Shown one piece after another: positions 1 to 7,141 of a DNA stretch of 7,871 bases (position 1 is its first letter; each line of letters begins with the position of its first letter). Below the pieces are notes generated by a model that ran no database searches, was not told the origin of the DNA, and saw nothing but the letters and a program-made list of their open reading frames with translations. The stretch lies in NCBI GenBank assembly GCA_022447885.1, contig JAKUTA010000051.1, forward strand, positions 1-7,871. The letters are read 5' to 3'. The stretch comes from Candidatus Poseidoniales archaeon. Its GTDB lineage: Archaea; Thermoplasmatota; Poseidoniia; Poseidoniales; Thalassarchaeaceae. The position numbers and the translations under genes are program-made.

Positions 1-223
1 CGAGCACGGAATGTGGAGTGAGGGTCGGTGAATCGATCACGACGATGTTGCCCAGTAGCAGGAAATGGTCGATCCACGCCTGCTGCAATTTACTGAGCAA
101 TCTGCCCCCTACAGGGCCGTAATCGAACAAACCAGACACCCCACCGTGAACCTCGAAGGCGGGGAAGATGATGCCGCGGCGTTTGAGCAGAGAGAGCAGA
201 TTGCGACTCCTGTCCTCCTCCAT
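1..223 (-). CDS. glyS: Glycyl-tRNA synthetase, archaeal/eukaryotic dimeric type (N-terminal part, runs off left edge)
   Basis: Reading the minus strand from the ATG at 223 gives 74 residues open to the window edge. The translation contains KRRGIIFPAFEVHGGVSG (residues 14-31), then FDYGPVG (33-39), then IDSPTLTPHSVL (63-74). These are the conserved N-terminal catalytic signatures of the alpha2-type class II glycyl-tRNA synthetase (RRG-F-PS-E-YGG, DYGP-G, the class II motif 1 helix, and the D-PT-TP strand). The enzyme charges tRNA-Gly with glycine in the cytoplasm; the rest of the gene lies left of the window. The start is supported by a Shine-Dalgarno sequence 8 bases upstream and by an in-frame stop a short distance further up. 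A GTG four codons upstream is a possible but less likely start. The gene is divergent from the ferredoxin gene, with a 94-base gap (224-317) in which I see no convincing TATA box on either strand. Confidence 0.93.
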   Translation of the reverse strand, partial: MEEDRSRNLLSLLKRRGIIFPAFEVHGGVSGLFDYGPVGGRLLSKLQQAWIDHFLLLGNIVVIDSPTLTPHSVL

Positions 224-231
224 GAAACGTG

Positions 232-238
232 TCACCTC
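232..238 (-). promoter_or_regulatory. Shine-Dalgarno sequence of the glycyl-tRNA synthetase gene
   Basis: The minus strand reads GAGGTGA here, eight bases before the ATG at 223. It is complementary to the CACCUC core at the 3' end of prokaryotic 16S rRNA. This decides the start codon and implies the transcript has a leader. Confidence 0.7.
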
Positions 239-317
239 AGGCGCACTCCAACCTCACCCGGTTCTCAACCCTTGTGCGTCACCAGAGTCAAGAGGGGCCA
301 CCTGCTACCCTTGCACG

Positions 318-629
318 ATGGGACAGGCGATGGTGGAGATCATCGAACCGGATTGCACGGGGTGCGACCTGTGCATCACCCACTGTCCGTTCGAGGCGCT
401 GCTCCCGCTCACCGAATGCGCTCCTCATCGGAAGAAGCGGGCCGTGGTCGTGTTGAACGCCGATTGCGTCGGCTGTCTGTCATGCATCGGCTCTTGTCCC
501 ACGGGTGCGCTGCGCGAGGTGACGCTGCCACCCGTGGCGGCCGCATCACCGCTGCTCAACGAACGAGATGGAGACCCCGAGGTGGTGCCTGTGGCCCGGT
601 GGAGCACTGACGGTGTCGGATGGGCGTGA
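318..629 (+). CDS. Small ferredoxin-like protein with two [4Fe-4S] cluster motifs
   Basis: This is a 103-residue soluble protein with two canonical CxxCxxCxxxCP motifs: Cys13, 16, 19, 23 followed by Pro24, and Cys50, 53, 56, 60 followed by Pro61. Each should ligate a [4Fe-4S] cluster in the bacterial-type 2[4Fe-4S] ferredoxin fold, giving a low-potential electron carrier. The loop between the clusters is longer than in minimal clostridial ferredoxins and holds an extra Cys34 and a basic HRKKR stretch. The last ~35 residues form a low-complexity tail rich in Pro, Asp, Glu and Val. The frame is open further upstream to an ATG at 168, but that would overlap the divergent synthetase start and adds sequence with no ferredoxin character. 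I therefore chose 318; ATG 330 is also possible. No clear Shine-Dalgarno sequence precedes it. The redox partner is unknown and the neighbours do not reveal it. Confidence 0.85.
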   Translation: MGQAMVEIIEPDCTGCDLCITHCPFEALLPLTECAPHRKKRAVVVLNADCVGCLSCIGSCPTGALREVTLPPVAAASPLLNERDGDPEVVPVARWSTDGVGWA

Positions 630-659
630 ACGGCCCCAGCGTTCACCGGCGGAACGTGG
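626..659. repeat. Three alternating GAACG/CGTTC half-sites with mutually exclusive hairpins
   Basis: GTGAACG (626-632) and CGTTCAC (640-646) form a perfect 7-base inverted repeat with a 7-base loop. CGTTC (640-644) can instead pair with GAACG (652-656), and CCA/TGG extends that arm around a one-base bulge. The half-sites begin at 628, 640 and 652, exactly 12 bases apart. The first overlaps the ferredoxin stop codon (627-629). No T-run follows, so it does not look like a simple terminator. It could be an operator for the helicase promoter or an RNA switch between two hairpins. Confidence 0.45.
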
Positions 660-696
660 TGAGAGGAAATCCGATTATGTTTGAAAAGGGAATTGT

Positions 697-704
697 TGAT
701 ATAG
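697..704 (+). promoter_or_regulatory. Candidate TATA box for the Lhr helicase gene
   Basis: TGATATAG lies at the end of an AT-rich patch (about 667-705) that stands out in a GC-rich surrounding. A start site about 25 bases downstream, near 725, would leave a leader of roughly 22 bases before the ATG at 748. A second AT-rich hexamer, TTAAAA at 729-734, is too close to the start codon for a usual TATA distance. This is inferred from spacing and composition only. Confidence 0.3.
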
Positions 705-747
705 CCCCTCGGTCGGCTGTCCGCCGAATTAAAAGGTCGGCGCGAAC

Positions 748-3700
748 ATGGTTGAAACAGTATACTTGGATTCGTACGCCGAATCCGAGTCGATATTCGC
801 TGACTTGAGCCAACCCGTAGGGGACTGGTTCAAGGAGACGTTCCCTGATTTCACCGAACCCCAGAAGCTGGCCATTCCAAGTATAATCGCCGGCAAACAC
901 CTGCTGCTGTGCAGCCCCACTGGCAGCGGCAAGACGCTGACCGCGTTCCTGTCAATCCTCGACAACCTGATCCAGAAATCGCTCAACGGCGAACTCGAGG
1001 AGCGGGTGTACTGCGTCTACATCTCGCCGATCAAGGCGCTGGCCAATGACATCCAGAAGAATCTCATCGGACCGCTGACCGAGATTCGGGAGCGCTTCCT
1101 GCCCAGCCGTGCCAAGGAGATCAGGGTCGGCCTCCGGACAGGCGACACGAGCCAGTCGGAACGGCAGAAGATGCTGCGCAAGCCACCACACATCCTCATC
1201 ACCACCCCAGAGAGCCTCGCGCTCACTCTGGCATCCAAGCGCTTCCGCCCACACTACTCCAAACTCTCCTGGTTGGTGATCGACGAGATGCACAGCCTCG
1301 TGCCGACCAAGCGCGGTGTGCACCTCGCCCTTTCTCTCTCGCTGCTCGACACGGTCATCGAGACACCTGTACAGCGCATCGGCATCTCCGCCACGATGGA
1401 GCCGCTCGATCAGGTCGCCCACTACCTCGTCTCCTCGGATAAACGCGAAGAAGAGGGAGAGGACCAGAAGGTGTACATCGCCAAGGTCTCGGGCGCTCGC
1501 GAACTCGACTTGGACATCATCCTGCCCCACGAGCGCTTCAACGACCCGCAGTTCGACCACAAGCAGATACTCGATGCGAACGTCGAGCGCATCCGCGACC
1601 TGGTTGAGGCGCATACGACCACGCTCGTGTTCGTGAACACGCGGGCGATGACCGAGGAGATCGTGTCGCGGCTCCGACGCATCGTAGGGTGGGATGGTGA
1701 GGCGATCCAGGCGCATCACGGTTCGATGGACAAGACGATCCGTCTCGATGTCGAACAGCGCTTGAAAGATGGAGAACTACGTTGCGCTATCTCGTCCTCC
1801 TCACTTGAGTTGGGGATCGACATCGGCAGCGTCGACCTCGTGGTGCAGCTCGGCTCCCCGGGATCGATCACCACCGGCCTGCAGCGTATCGGCAGGGCGG
1901 GACATCAGGTGGGGGGCGTGCCAAGGGCGCGCTTGTTGCCGACCAGTCCGCATGACCTCCTCGAACTGGTGGCGTTGCAGGGGGCGATCATGGCGGGTGA
2001 GATGGACCAGCTGCGCTTCCCGGAGAACTGCCTGGACGTATTGGCGCAGTTCATCATCGGGCTGACCATCATCGGGGAGCAGGACATCGACGAGGCCTAC
2101 GCCCTCATCACCGCCACCTGGTCGTATCGCAAATTCCCCTACGATGATTACATCGAGGTGCTCGACATGCTGGAGGAGGAAAATCGCATCTGGGTCGAAT
2201 GGGAGGACAATGCATTCGGCAAGCGTGGGTATTCCCAGATGATCTACTACACCAACATCGGCACCATCGCTCCGGACAACAACTACCTCGTGCTGAACAC
2301 CGACGGCTCGATGATCGGCCAATTGTCCTCGTCGTTCGTGCAGAACCTACGCGGTGGGGACGTGGTCCTGCTCGGCGGCACCACCTACCGCATCCAGTCG
2401 ATCCAGGGTTCGCGTGTCAACGTCTCACCAGTCACCGGTTTCCGCCCAACCGTGCCATCCTGGTCTGGTGAGGCGCAGAGTCGCAGTCCAGAGTTGTCGA
2501 GCGCAGTGCTCAGCCTGCTCGGGGCGTGCGTGACCGCCTTGAGAAGGCAGCGGGACCCGCGCAAGCTGCTCACCGGCGCATATGGATTGACAAAGCCCGT
2601 TGCCAACGGTGTCGCCGTCTTCCTGGAGCAGCATCTCGCGGAATCGTTCACGGTTCCTGCTCACAACCGCATCCTGCTGGAGCAGATCGCCGGCGGAATC
2701 CCGACGTACATGGTCACCACCTGCAGAGGGAGGGCGTTCAATCTCACACTGGGCTACTTCTTCGCGGGGCTGGCCAAGGCCAACGACATCGATGTGCACG
2801 AACTGTCGTTCGATGAGAACGGCTTCCTCGTCAAACTGTCACATGAGATCGAACCAGAATCATTCCCGCATCTGTTCGCCACCAATGACCACCGTCGACT
2901 GATCGAGACTCATCTGCTCGACACGCAACTGTTCGCCAAGCGCTTCCGCGAGGTCGCTGGGCGCAGCCTGATCGTCCCGCGGCGCGGCGGCGCCGAAGAG
3001 GTCTCCCCGCAGCAGTTCCAGCAGAAGACGGAGGCGCTGTTCCGCAACCTCCGGGCGATGGATGACTCGCTGCTGGTGCGCGAGGCGTGCAACGAGATCC
3101 TGCAGCATGACCTCGACCTGCCCGGGCTGGAATCGTTCATCGGGGATGTGATCAACGGTGACGCGCGAATCATCCACACCCGGGTGAAGATCCCGTCACC
3201 ACTGGGCATGAACCTCTACATGTCAGCGTTCGAGGACCTGCTGGCGCTGCGCACCCGCGCATATCTCATCAAGGACATCGACCCGGAGATCCTGCGCCGC
3301 CTGCTCGGGCGCCGAGCGCTCGCCACCGACCTCGACTCGAAGGGGGTGGACCAGTACTACCGCGACAAACTGGCCGTGCCAGAGGACGCCGACGGCCTGC
3401 TGAAACTGATGGACGTGGGCGGCGGACTCGAACGGGATCTGCAGAACCCGCTGTACGCCGACAAGCTCGAGGGCATCGACATCGACATCCTGCGTCAATG
3501 GCGAAATGAACTGCTGCAACGGGGGGACATCACCAAGATCAAAGGCACGGGGAACAATCAGGTCGATGGCAAATGGTTCTCATGCCGGATGGCGGACATC
3601 CACGGTACACTAGGAGTGCTCGCGAGCCAAGGTGCTGGGGAATTGGACGACCTGCGCCAACTCTACACGGGCGGGCTGACCTACAAGATGGCCTCCGAAT

Positions 3701-6057
3701 TCGATGGCAAGAGGGTCACTGCCTGGGAGGATGTGGCGCTCTCCGACCCACATGAGTGCCTGCGTGTGAAATTGGTCGACATGCTAGGTAGCGAAGGGCC
3801 ACAGCAACTGGAGCAGTTGGATAGTCGGTTACCGTTCCCACAGAGGATGATCGAGAACATGCTGCACGAACTGGAAGTGCGCAACGTCGTGTCAATAGGA
3901 TTCTATAGAGGGATGGACGAAGGTGAATTCATCCTCAAGGTCGATGAACACTACATCACCGGTGGCAAGGAGAAGGTGGTTGAATATCGCCTGCTCCAGA
4001 ACATGCTGCTGACAAAGTCGTTCAAACTCTACGACGACCCGCTGGAAGCGTTCGAATCGCATGTCATGTTCCAGAAGATGCACGAACTGCTGGACCGAGT
4101 GTCAGACTATCGCTTCGCCGATTGGAAGGACCTCAAACATGACCCAGACGTGGTCATGGGGCGGCTGCTGCACAACAGGGTGGGCTACACCAAGGTCGAC
4201 CAACTTCCGCTGCTGCTGGGGCTCAGGCCCGAGCCGTGGATCGGCGAGATGGAGGCGAAGGTGCTCAGCAAGATCCCACCCGGGGTGAATGTGGTGAGGC
4301 AGGACCTGTTCATCGACATCCCGAAGGATGACGAGCACAAACGTATGTTGAGCCACGCCAAGCACGCCCTCGCCAACCTCGAGCGCCAGATGGTGTTCGT
4401 CAAGCAGTACGAGGAACTCCCTGAACGCAAGCGCAGCCTGTCGTTGTTCCATCGTGTGCACGAGGTCTACGAGCCGATGCCGTTCCTCGACGCGCTGCTC
4501 GAACTGATCAAGCGCATCGGGCCGGTCAAGCGCTACACACTGGGCAATTACATCAGCCGTTCACCCGAGGAGGTCGACGAAGCCGTCCGCGAGCTGGTCG
4601 ATGCCGGGAAGGTCGCCGTGGTGCTGGCACTGCAGCCTGAACTGATCGAGTTCTACTGCATGCCCGAGGACGCCATCCAGGTACGCAAGAGCGTGCGCGA
4701 GGACCGGAAGATGCGCATCCTCACGCAATCCGACCCGTTCTGCTCCCGCTTCATCCAGGAGGTGCGCTACGTCCTCAAGCAGGGTTGGTACTATCCCGTG
4801 TTCAAGGGGGTGGACCCGGTGGGTCGCATCCTGATGTACAAGGTGCATGACTACCTCGAGGTGCGCGACATCCACATCCCGCACGCCTATCTGGACGAGT
4901 TCACGGAGCAGTTCGAACGATTGCTGGAGAACTACCGCGACACCTTGGTAGACGTGGCACTGCTGACCAACTTCAACGGAGAGTCGATCTCGCTCGCGGA
5001 TGACACCACCAAGAAGGCGTTCGAGGACATCGGCTTCCGGTTCGTCGGCGACGGCGAGCGCATGATGCGCGGCGGCGTGATGGACCCCCGCCCGCCCAAA
5101 GAGTCGATTCGCACACTGTTCTACAACAACAACCTGCACCAGGACACGCGCAGCGAGAATGAGACGTTGGCAGTCGGGAAGATCGCGGAGGTCCGCGACG
5201 ACTTCGCTCTCCGCGGCAGATGCGAGATGTACCGCGTCGACCTGAAATCTATGGCGACCGCGAGTCAGTTGCACCAAGGGACCAACCTGCGCAGCCACCG
5301 CGTCTACGCCCCGTATGCCCACTTCCAGCGCCTGCTGACGATCCGCAACCAGGAGCCCGACGAGGAACTGCTCGACGTGCTCGACTTCTTCTCCGAGAAT
5401 TCCGACCCGCAACTGTTCATGGACAGGCATGCGATGACCCGTTCCGCGTTCCGCAAACTCGCCCAACCGCTCATCCGCTCAGGACATCTGGTACAGGACT
5501 ACCGCGGCGGCTTCCGCACCGTCGACCCCCTGCCCGACGTCGATGTGCTGGAGTTGAAACAGGAATATCTGCGTGAACTCATCGAGGATATCCCCGTCAT
5601 CAGCCTGAAGCAGTTCGAGAGGCTCGCTGGCAGGCCGTTCAAGCCCGAGGACGTGATGGATGTGCTCAAGCAGTTGGAGGACGATGGCGTGTTCATCAAG
5701 GGATTCCTGCTAGAAGACATGTTCGAGATCTGCTGGGGGCGCAAGGAGATGCTTGAGAATGCTTCCGAACTCGATCCCATGAGGGATTTCGTGCTGCCGC
5801 CATCAGACCCACTTGCCCCATATTTCTCGGCTCTGCTGCGCGAGCGCTTCGGCTTCGGCTCAGCATACCTGGTGTTCCACAACGAGGATGCCATAGCCGC
5901 CTTCAAGGCGAACACGAGGAACGACATCATTGACGTGACAGACTTCGTGACCGACCCTAAACTGGAGAAAGAGGCGGTGCGCGTGATAAAGGAGTTCGCC
6001 TGGGAGCACAACATGCCGCTGCGCGGCAAGGTGCTCGACAGGATCCGGGGTCGTTGA
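748..6057 (+). CDS. lhr: Lhr-family ATP-dependent superfamily 2 helicase with a ~900-residue C-terminal extension
   Basis: This 1769-residue protein has a complete Lhr helicase core. Motif I is SPTGSGKT (56-63), Ia region ISPIKALAND (92-101), Ib TTPES (152-156), motif II DEMH (179-182), III SAT (214-216), IV VFVNTR (294-299), V region LELGIDIG (353-360) and VI QRIGRAGHQVG (379-389). The Lhr winged-helix and beta-barrel follow, with IGTIAPDNNY (504-513), LRGGDVVLLGG (534-544) and PTVPSWSGE (567-575). The DEAD-associated domain (about 640-840) carries RFREVAGRSLIVPRR (732-746) and a DLPGLE segment (790-795). Lhr proteins are 3'-5' translocating DNA helicases tied to genome repair. Residues from about 860 onward are an extension with several winged-helix-like units (about 1003-1090, 1245-1315, 1535-1593, 1605-1665). 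It is comparable to, but longer than, the AlkZ-like C-terminal region of bacterial long Lhr. The start is firm: an in-frame stop lies at 730-732 and no other ATG occurs before motif I. The gene ends 26 bases from a convergent gene. Confidence 0.93.
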   Translation: MVETVYLDSYAESESIFADLSQPVGDWFKETFPDFTEPQKLAIPSIIAGKHLLLCSPTGSGKTLTAFLSILDNLIQKSLNGELEERVYCVYISPIKALANDIQKNLIGPLTEIRERFLPSRAKEIRVGLRTGDTSQSERQKMLRKPPHILITTPESLALTLASKRFRPHYSKLSWLVIDEMHSLVPTKRGVHLALSLSLLDTVIETPVQRIGISATMEPLDQVAHYLVSSDKREEEGEDQKVYIAKVSGARELDLDIILPHERFNDPQFDHKQILDANVERIRDLVEAHTTTLVFVNTRAMTEEIVSRLRRIVGWDGEAIQAHHGSMDKTIRLDVEQRLKDGELRCAISSSSLELGIDIGSVDLVVQLGSPGSITTGLQRIGRAGHQVGGVPRARLLPTSPHDLLELVALQGAIMAGEMDQLRFPENCLDVLAQFIIGLTIIGEQDIDEAYALITATWSYRKFPYDDYIEVLDMLEEENRIWVEWEDNAFGKRGYSQMIYYTNIGTIAPDNNYLVLNTDGSMIGQLSSSFVQNLRGGDVVLLGGTTYRIQSIQGSRVNVSPVTGFRPTVPSWSGEAQSRSPELSSAVLSLLGACVTALRRQRDPRKLLTGAYGLTKPVANGVAVFLEQHLAESFTVPAHNRILLEQIAGGIPTYMVTTCRGRAFNLTLGYFFAGLAKANDIDVHELSFDENGFLVKLSHEIEPESFPHLFATNDHRRLIETHLLDTQLFAKRFREVAGRSLIVPRRGGAEEVSPQQFQQKTEALFRNLRAMDDSLLVREACNEILQHDLDLPGLESFIGDVINGDARIIHTRVKIPSPLGMNLYMSAFEDLLALRTRAYLIKDIDPEILRRLLGRRALATDLDSKGVDQYYRDKLAVPEDADGLLKLMDVGGGLERDLQNPLYADKLEGIDIDILRQWRNELLQRGDITKIKGTGNNQVDGKWFSCRMADIHGTLGVLASQGAGELDDLRQLYTGGLTYKMASEFDGKRVTAWEDVALSDPHECLRVKLVDMLGSEGPQQLEQLDSRLPFPQRMIENMLHELEVRNVVSIGFYRGMDEGEFILKVDEHYITGGKEKVVEYRLLQNMLLTKSFKLYDDPLEAFESHVMFQKMHELLDRVSDYRFADWKDLKHDPDVVMGRLLHNRVGYTKVDQLPLLLGLRPEPWIGEMEAKVLSKIPPGVNVVRQDLFIDIPKDDEHKRMLSHAKHALANLERQMVFVKQYEELPERKRSLSLFHRVHEVYEPMPFLDALLELIKRIGPVKRYTLGNYISRSPEEVDEAVRELVDAGKVAVVLALQPELIEFYCMPEDAIQVRKSVREDRKMRILTQSDPFCSRFIQEVRYVLKQGWYYPVFKGVDPVGRILMYKVHDYLEVRDIHIPHAYLDEFTEQFERLLENYRDTLVDVALLTNFNGESISLADDTTKKAFEDIGFRFVGDGERMMRGGVMDPRPPKESIRTLFYNNNLHQDTRSENETLAVGKIAEVRDDFALRGRCEMYRVDLKSMATASQLHQGTNLRSHRVYAPYAHFQRLLTIRNQEPDEELLDVLDFFSENSDPQLFMDRHAMTRSAFRKLAQPLIRSGHLVQDYRGGFRTVDPLPDVDVLELKQEYLRELIEDIPVISLKQFERLAGRPFKPEDVMDVLKQLEDDGVFIKGFLLEDMFEICWGRKEMLENASELDPMRDFVLPPSDPLAPYFSALLRERFGFGSAYLVFHNEDAIAAFKANTRNDIIDVTDFVTDPKLEKEAVRVIKEFAWEHNMPLRGKVLDRIRGR
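4489..4947 (+). repeat. Lhr extension, duplicated module copy A (residues ~1248-1400)
   Basis: This segment encodes a winged-helix-like unit with SPEEVDEAVRELVDAG (1272-1287), then an aromatic strand FYCMPEDA, then SDPFCSRF (1328-1335) and a mixed strand/helix tail. It aligns along its whole length with residues ~1606-1758 of the same protein. Over the 48 residues starting at SDP I count 13 identities without gaps, plus many conservative changes. The match is visible only in protein; the DNA has diverged. Confidence 0.6.
5563..6021 (+). repeat. Lhr extension, duplicated module copy B (residues ~1606-1758)
   Basis: This is the second copy of the composite module at the very C terminus. KPEDVMDVLKQLEDDG (1632-1647) matches SPEEVDEAVRELVDAG of copy A, and SDPLAPYF (1686-1693) matches SDPFCSRF, with FGFGSAYLVF following. 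The two copies have the same overall length (about 153 residues) and lie about 358 residues apart. The winged-helix plus SDP-beta unit resembles the late part of AlkZ-type/Lhr C-terminal domains, but that assignment is inference. Confidence 0.6.
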
Positions 6058-6083
6058 GCGCCGCTGCGCCGGTGAAGCGTTTC

Positions 6084-7073
6084 TCAGACTACCTTCCGAT
6101 TCGGCGGCGGGAACACCGTGTCGATGACTCGCAGCAAGGGGTCGAGCAGGCGCAGCACGTGGGAGTGCAGCGTTGGGAGCAGTTCGAACAGCACGATAGC
6201 CATCAGGAACATGGCGAACAGGCTGCCGAACTTGGCAGCATACGAATGACCGAAATCGAAGATGTCGATTCCCATCAAGTGCCAATCGGGGTAGGTCATC
6301 TTGAGCCAGATGATCCCGGCGTTGCGGAACACGTTCAGAACGTGGATGACTGGCAGGGTCAGCAGAAAGGCGCGCGCTCTAAGTTTCCACGACACGCCAC
6401 GCAGCGCCACAAGAGCACCGACGAAGATTATCATCGACTGCAACGCGGAACAGGCGAGCACGATCGAGATGCCCAGCGGCGTTCCGTCGGCGTTCAACAG
6501 CGGGATGTAGAATCCACCTTCGCCCAGCGCTTCTGGGTGGTACCATTGGTTGCCGTCTAACTCGGAGAATGGGACTTCCGTACCATCGGCATACTGCACC
6601 AGTGGATCACCCATCTGCAGGTTGGCGATGCCAGCCCAACGCAGGAACAGCACCCCCTGCGAGGCGGTGAAGTAGACGGCGGCGATGGACAACTGTGGCA
6701 TGTGTGCGATCAACAAGTAGGGAAATGCGGCCCAGAAGACGCAGCCGCGCAACCAGACGACCGCCGGTTCATCCTGCCCCTCCCGCTCGATCTTCAAGTC
6801 CCACCAGCCCATGGCGATGCCGAGCGGAAGCGCTGCTCCACACATCACCACCAGCACCCAGTCACCGATCTCGACGTAATGCGGAGTGGCGAGGAAGAAA
6901 TAGAGCCCGATGAGGACCCAGCCGGGCGCCGAATAACGAGCGGGTGTCTTTGTCCGCCCATGGAAGGAGTATGCGAGCAACAACAACCCAGTGAATGGGA
7001 TCAGCAGTTCGACGGTGATGGCGCTCACGCCGAGGATGTTCCCCGCGGCTTCGAGGAATGCCCAAGTCGCCAT
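6084..7073 (-). CDS. Archaeosortase/exosortase-family membrane transpeptidase
   Basis: This 329-residue integral membrane protein has about eight hydrophobic helices (near 17-37, 50-66, 71-90, 106-124, 127-150, 200-223, 231-258, 279-300). The family's three catalytic residues are present in order: Cys208 in LACSALQSM, Arg250 in NVFRNAGI, and His276 in DFGHSY. The C-S-A-L-Q-S context resembles archaeosortase A. Such enzymes recognise C-terminal tripartite sorting signals (for example PGF-CTERM) on secreted, usually glycosylated proteins, cleave them and attach the product to membrane lipid. Residues ~151-198, between helices five and six, form a polar extracytoplasmic-type loop. I chose the ATG at 7073, where the hydrophobic protein begins. 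The frame is open to an ATG at 7169, but the extra 32 residues would overlap the divergent isomerase start and look non-conserved. No Shine-Dalgarno sequence precedes 7073, fitting a leaderless or very short-leader transcript. No sorting substrate is encoded in this window. The exact subfamily is not assigned. Confidence 0.9.
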   Translation of the reverse strand: MATWAFLEAAGNILGVSAITVELLIPFTGLLLLAYSFHGRTKTPARYSAPGWVLIGLYFFLATPHYVEIGDWVLVVMCGAALPLGIAMGWWDLKIEREGQDEPAVVWLRGCVFWAAFPYLLIAHMPQLSIAAVYFTASQGVLFLRWAGIANLQMGDPLVQYADGTEVPFSELDGNQWYHPEALGEGGFYIPLLNADGTPLGISIVLACSALQSMIIFVGALVALRGVSWKLRARAFLLTLPVIHVLNVFRNAGIIWLKMTYPDWHLMGIDIFDFGHSYAAKFGSLFAMFLMAIVLFELLPTLHSHVLRLLDPLLRVIDTVFPPPNRKVV

Positions 7074-7081
7074 TATGGTGC

Positions 7082-7099
7082 AGTTGTGGCTCAACAACT
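7082..7099. promoter_or_regulatory. Inverted repeat, candidate operator between the divergent archaeosortase and gmhA genes
   Basis: AGTTGT (7082-7087), a six-base spacer GGCTCA, and ACAACT (7094-7099) form a perfect 6+6 inverted repeat. It sits between the shared TATA-like hexamer and the archaeosortase start codon. There it would overlap the archaeosortase transcription start region and lie just upstream of the gmhA TATA. A dimeric repressor site is one reading; chance is another. Confidence 0.35.
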
Positions 7100-7101
7100 C
7101 G

Positions 7102-7107
7102 TAAATA
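7102..7107. promoter_or_regulatory. TATA-like hexamer possibly serving both divergent genes
   Basis: The plus strand reads TAAATA and the minus strand TATTTA, the only AT-rich hexamer in the 68-base divergent gap. On the plus strand, a start about 25 bases downstream (near 7129) gives a leader of about 13 bases that still contains the gmhA Shine-Dalgarno sequence. On the minus strand, the archaeosortase ATG is 31 bases away, giving an almost leaderless message, consistent with its lack of a Shine-Dalgarno sequence. Confidence 0.4.
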
Positions 7108-7130
7108 GGCTGCCTTGCAGCGAGCGGCCC

Positions 7131-7136
7131 GAGGAG
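7131..7136 (+). promoter_or_regulatory. Shine-Dalgarno sequence of the GmhA-like gene
   Basis: GAGGAG lies five bases before the ATG at 7142 and fixes that start codon. Confidence 0.65.
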
Positions 7137-7141
7137 TGTAA

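Noticed and set aside
168..317. Extended N terminus of the ferredoxin-like gene from the ATG at 168
   Set aside because: It would overlap the divergent synthetase coding start by over 50 bases and adds 50 residues without ferredoxin character. The ATG at 318 lies just before the first cluster motif.
65..610. Plus-strand open frame of 181 codons across the synthetase and ferredoxin region
   Set aside because: It runs antisense to the synthetase start and out of frame with the two clear cysteine motifs. Its Arg/His/Gly-rich composition is typical of a shadow frame.
3802..3822. Possible AlkZ-type catalytic Q-L-D motif near residues 1019-1025 of the helicase extension
   Set aside because: The tripeptide is too short to be meaningful without a structural alignment placing it at the AlkZ active site.
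4561..5466. Long minus-strand open frame (301 codons) inside the helicase gene
   Set aside because: It lies antisense to a well-conserved Lhr coding region. Its Val/Leu/Arg/His-rich composition is typical of antisense shadows in GC-rich genes, and no motif is recognisable.
6058..6083. Possible terminator between the convergent helicase and archaeosortase genes
   Set aside because: The 26 bases contain no clear hairpin and only a three-base T run (6081-6082 region), so nothing can be called.
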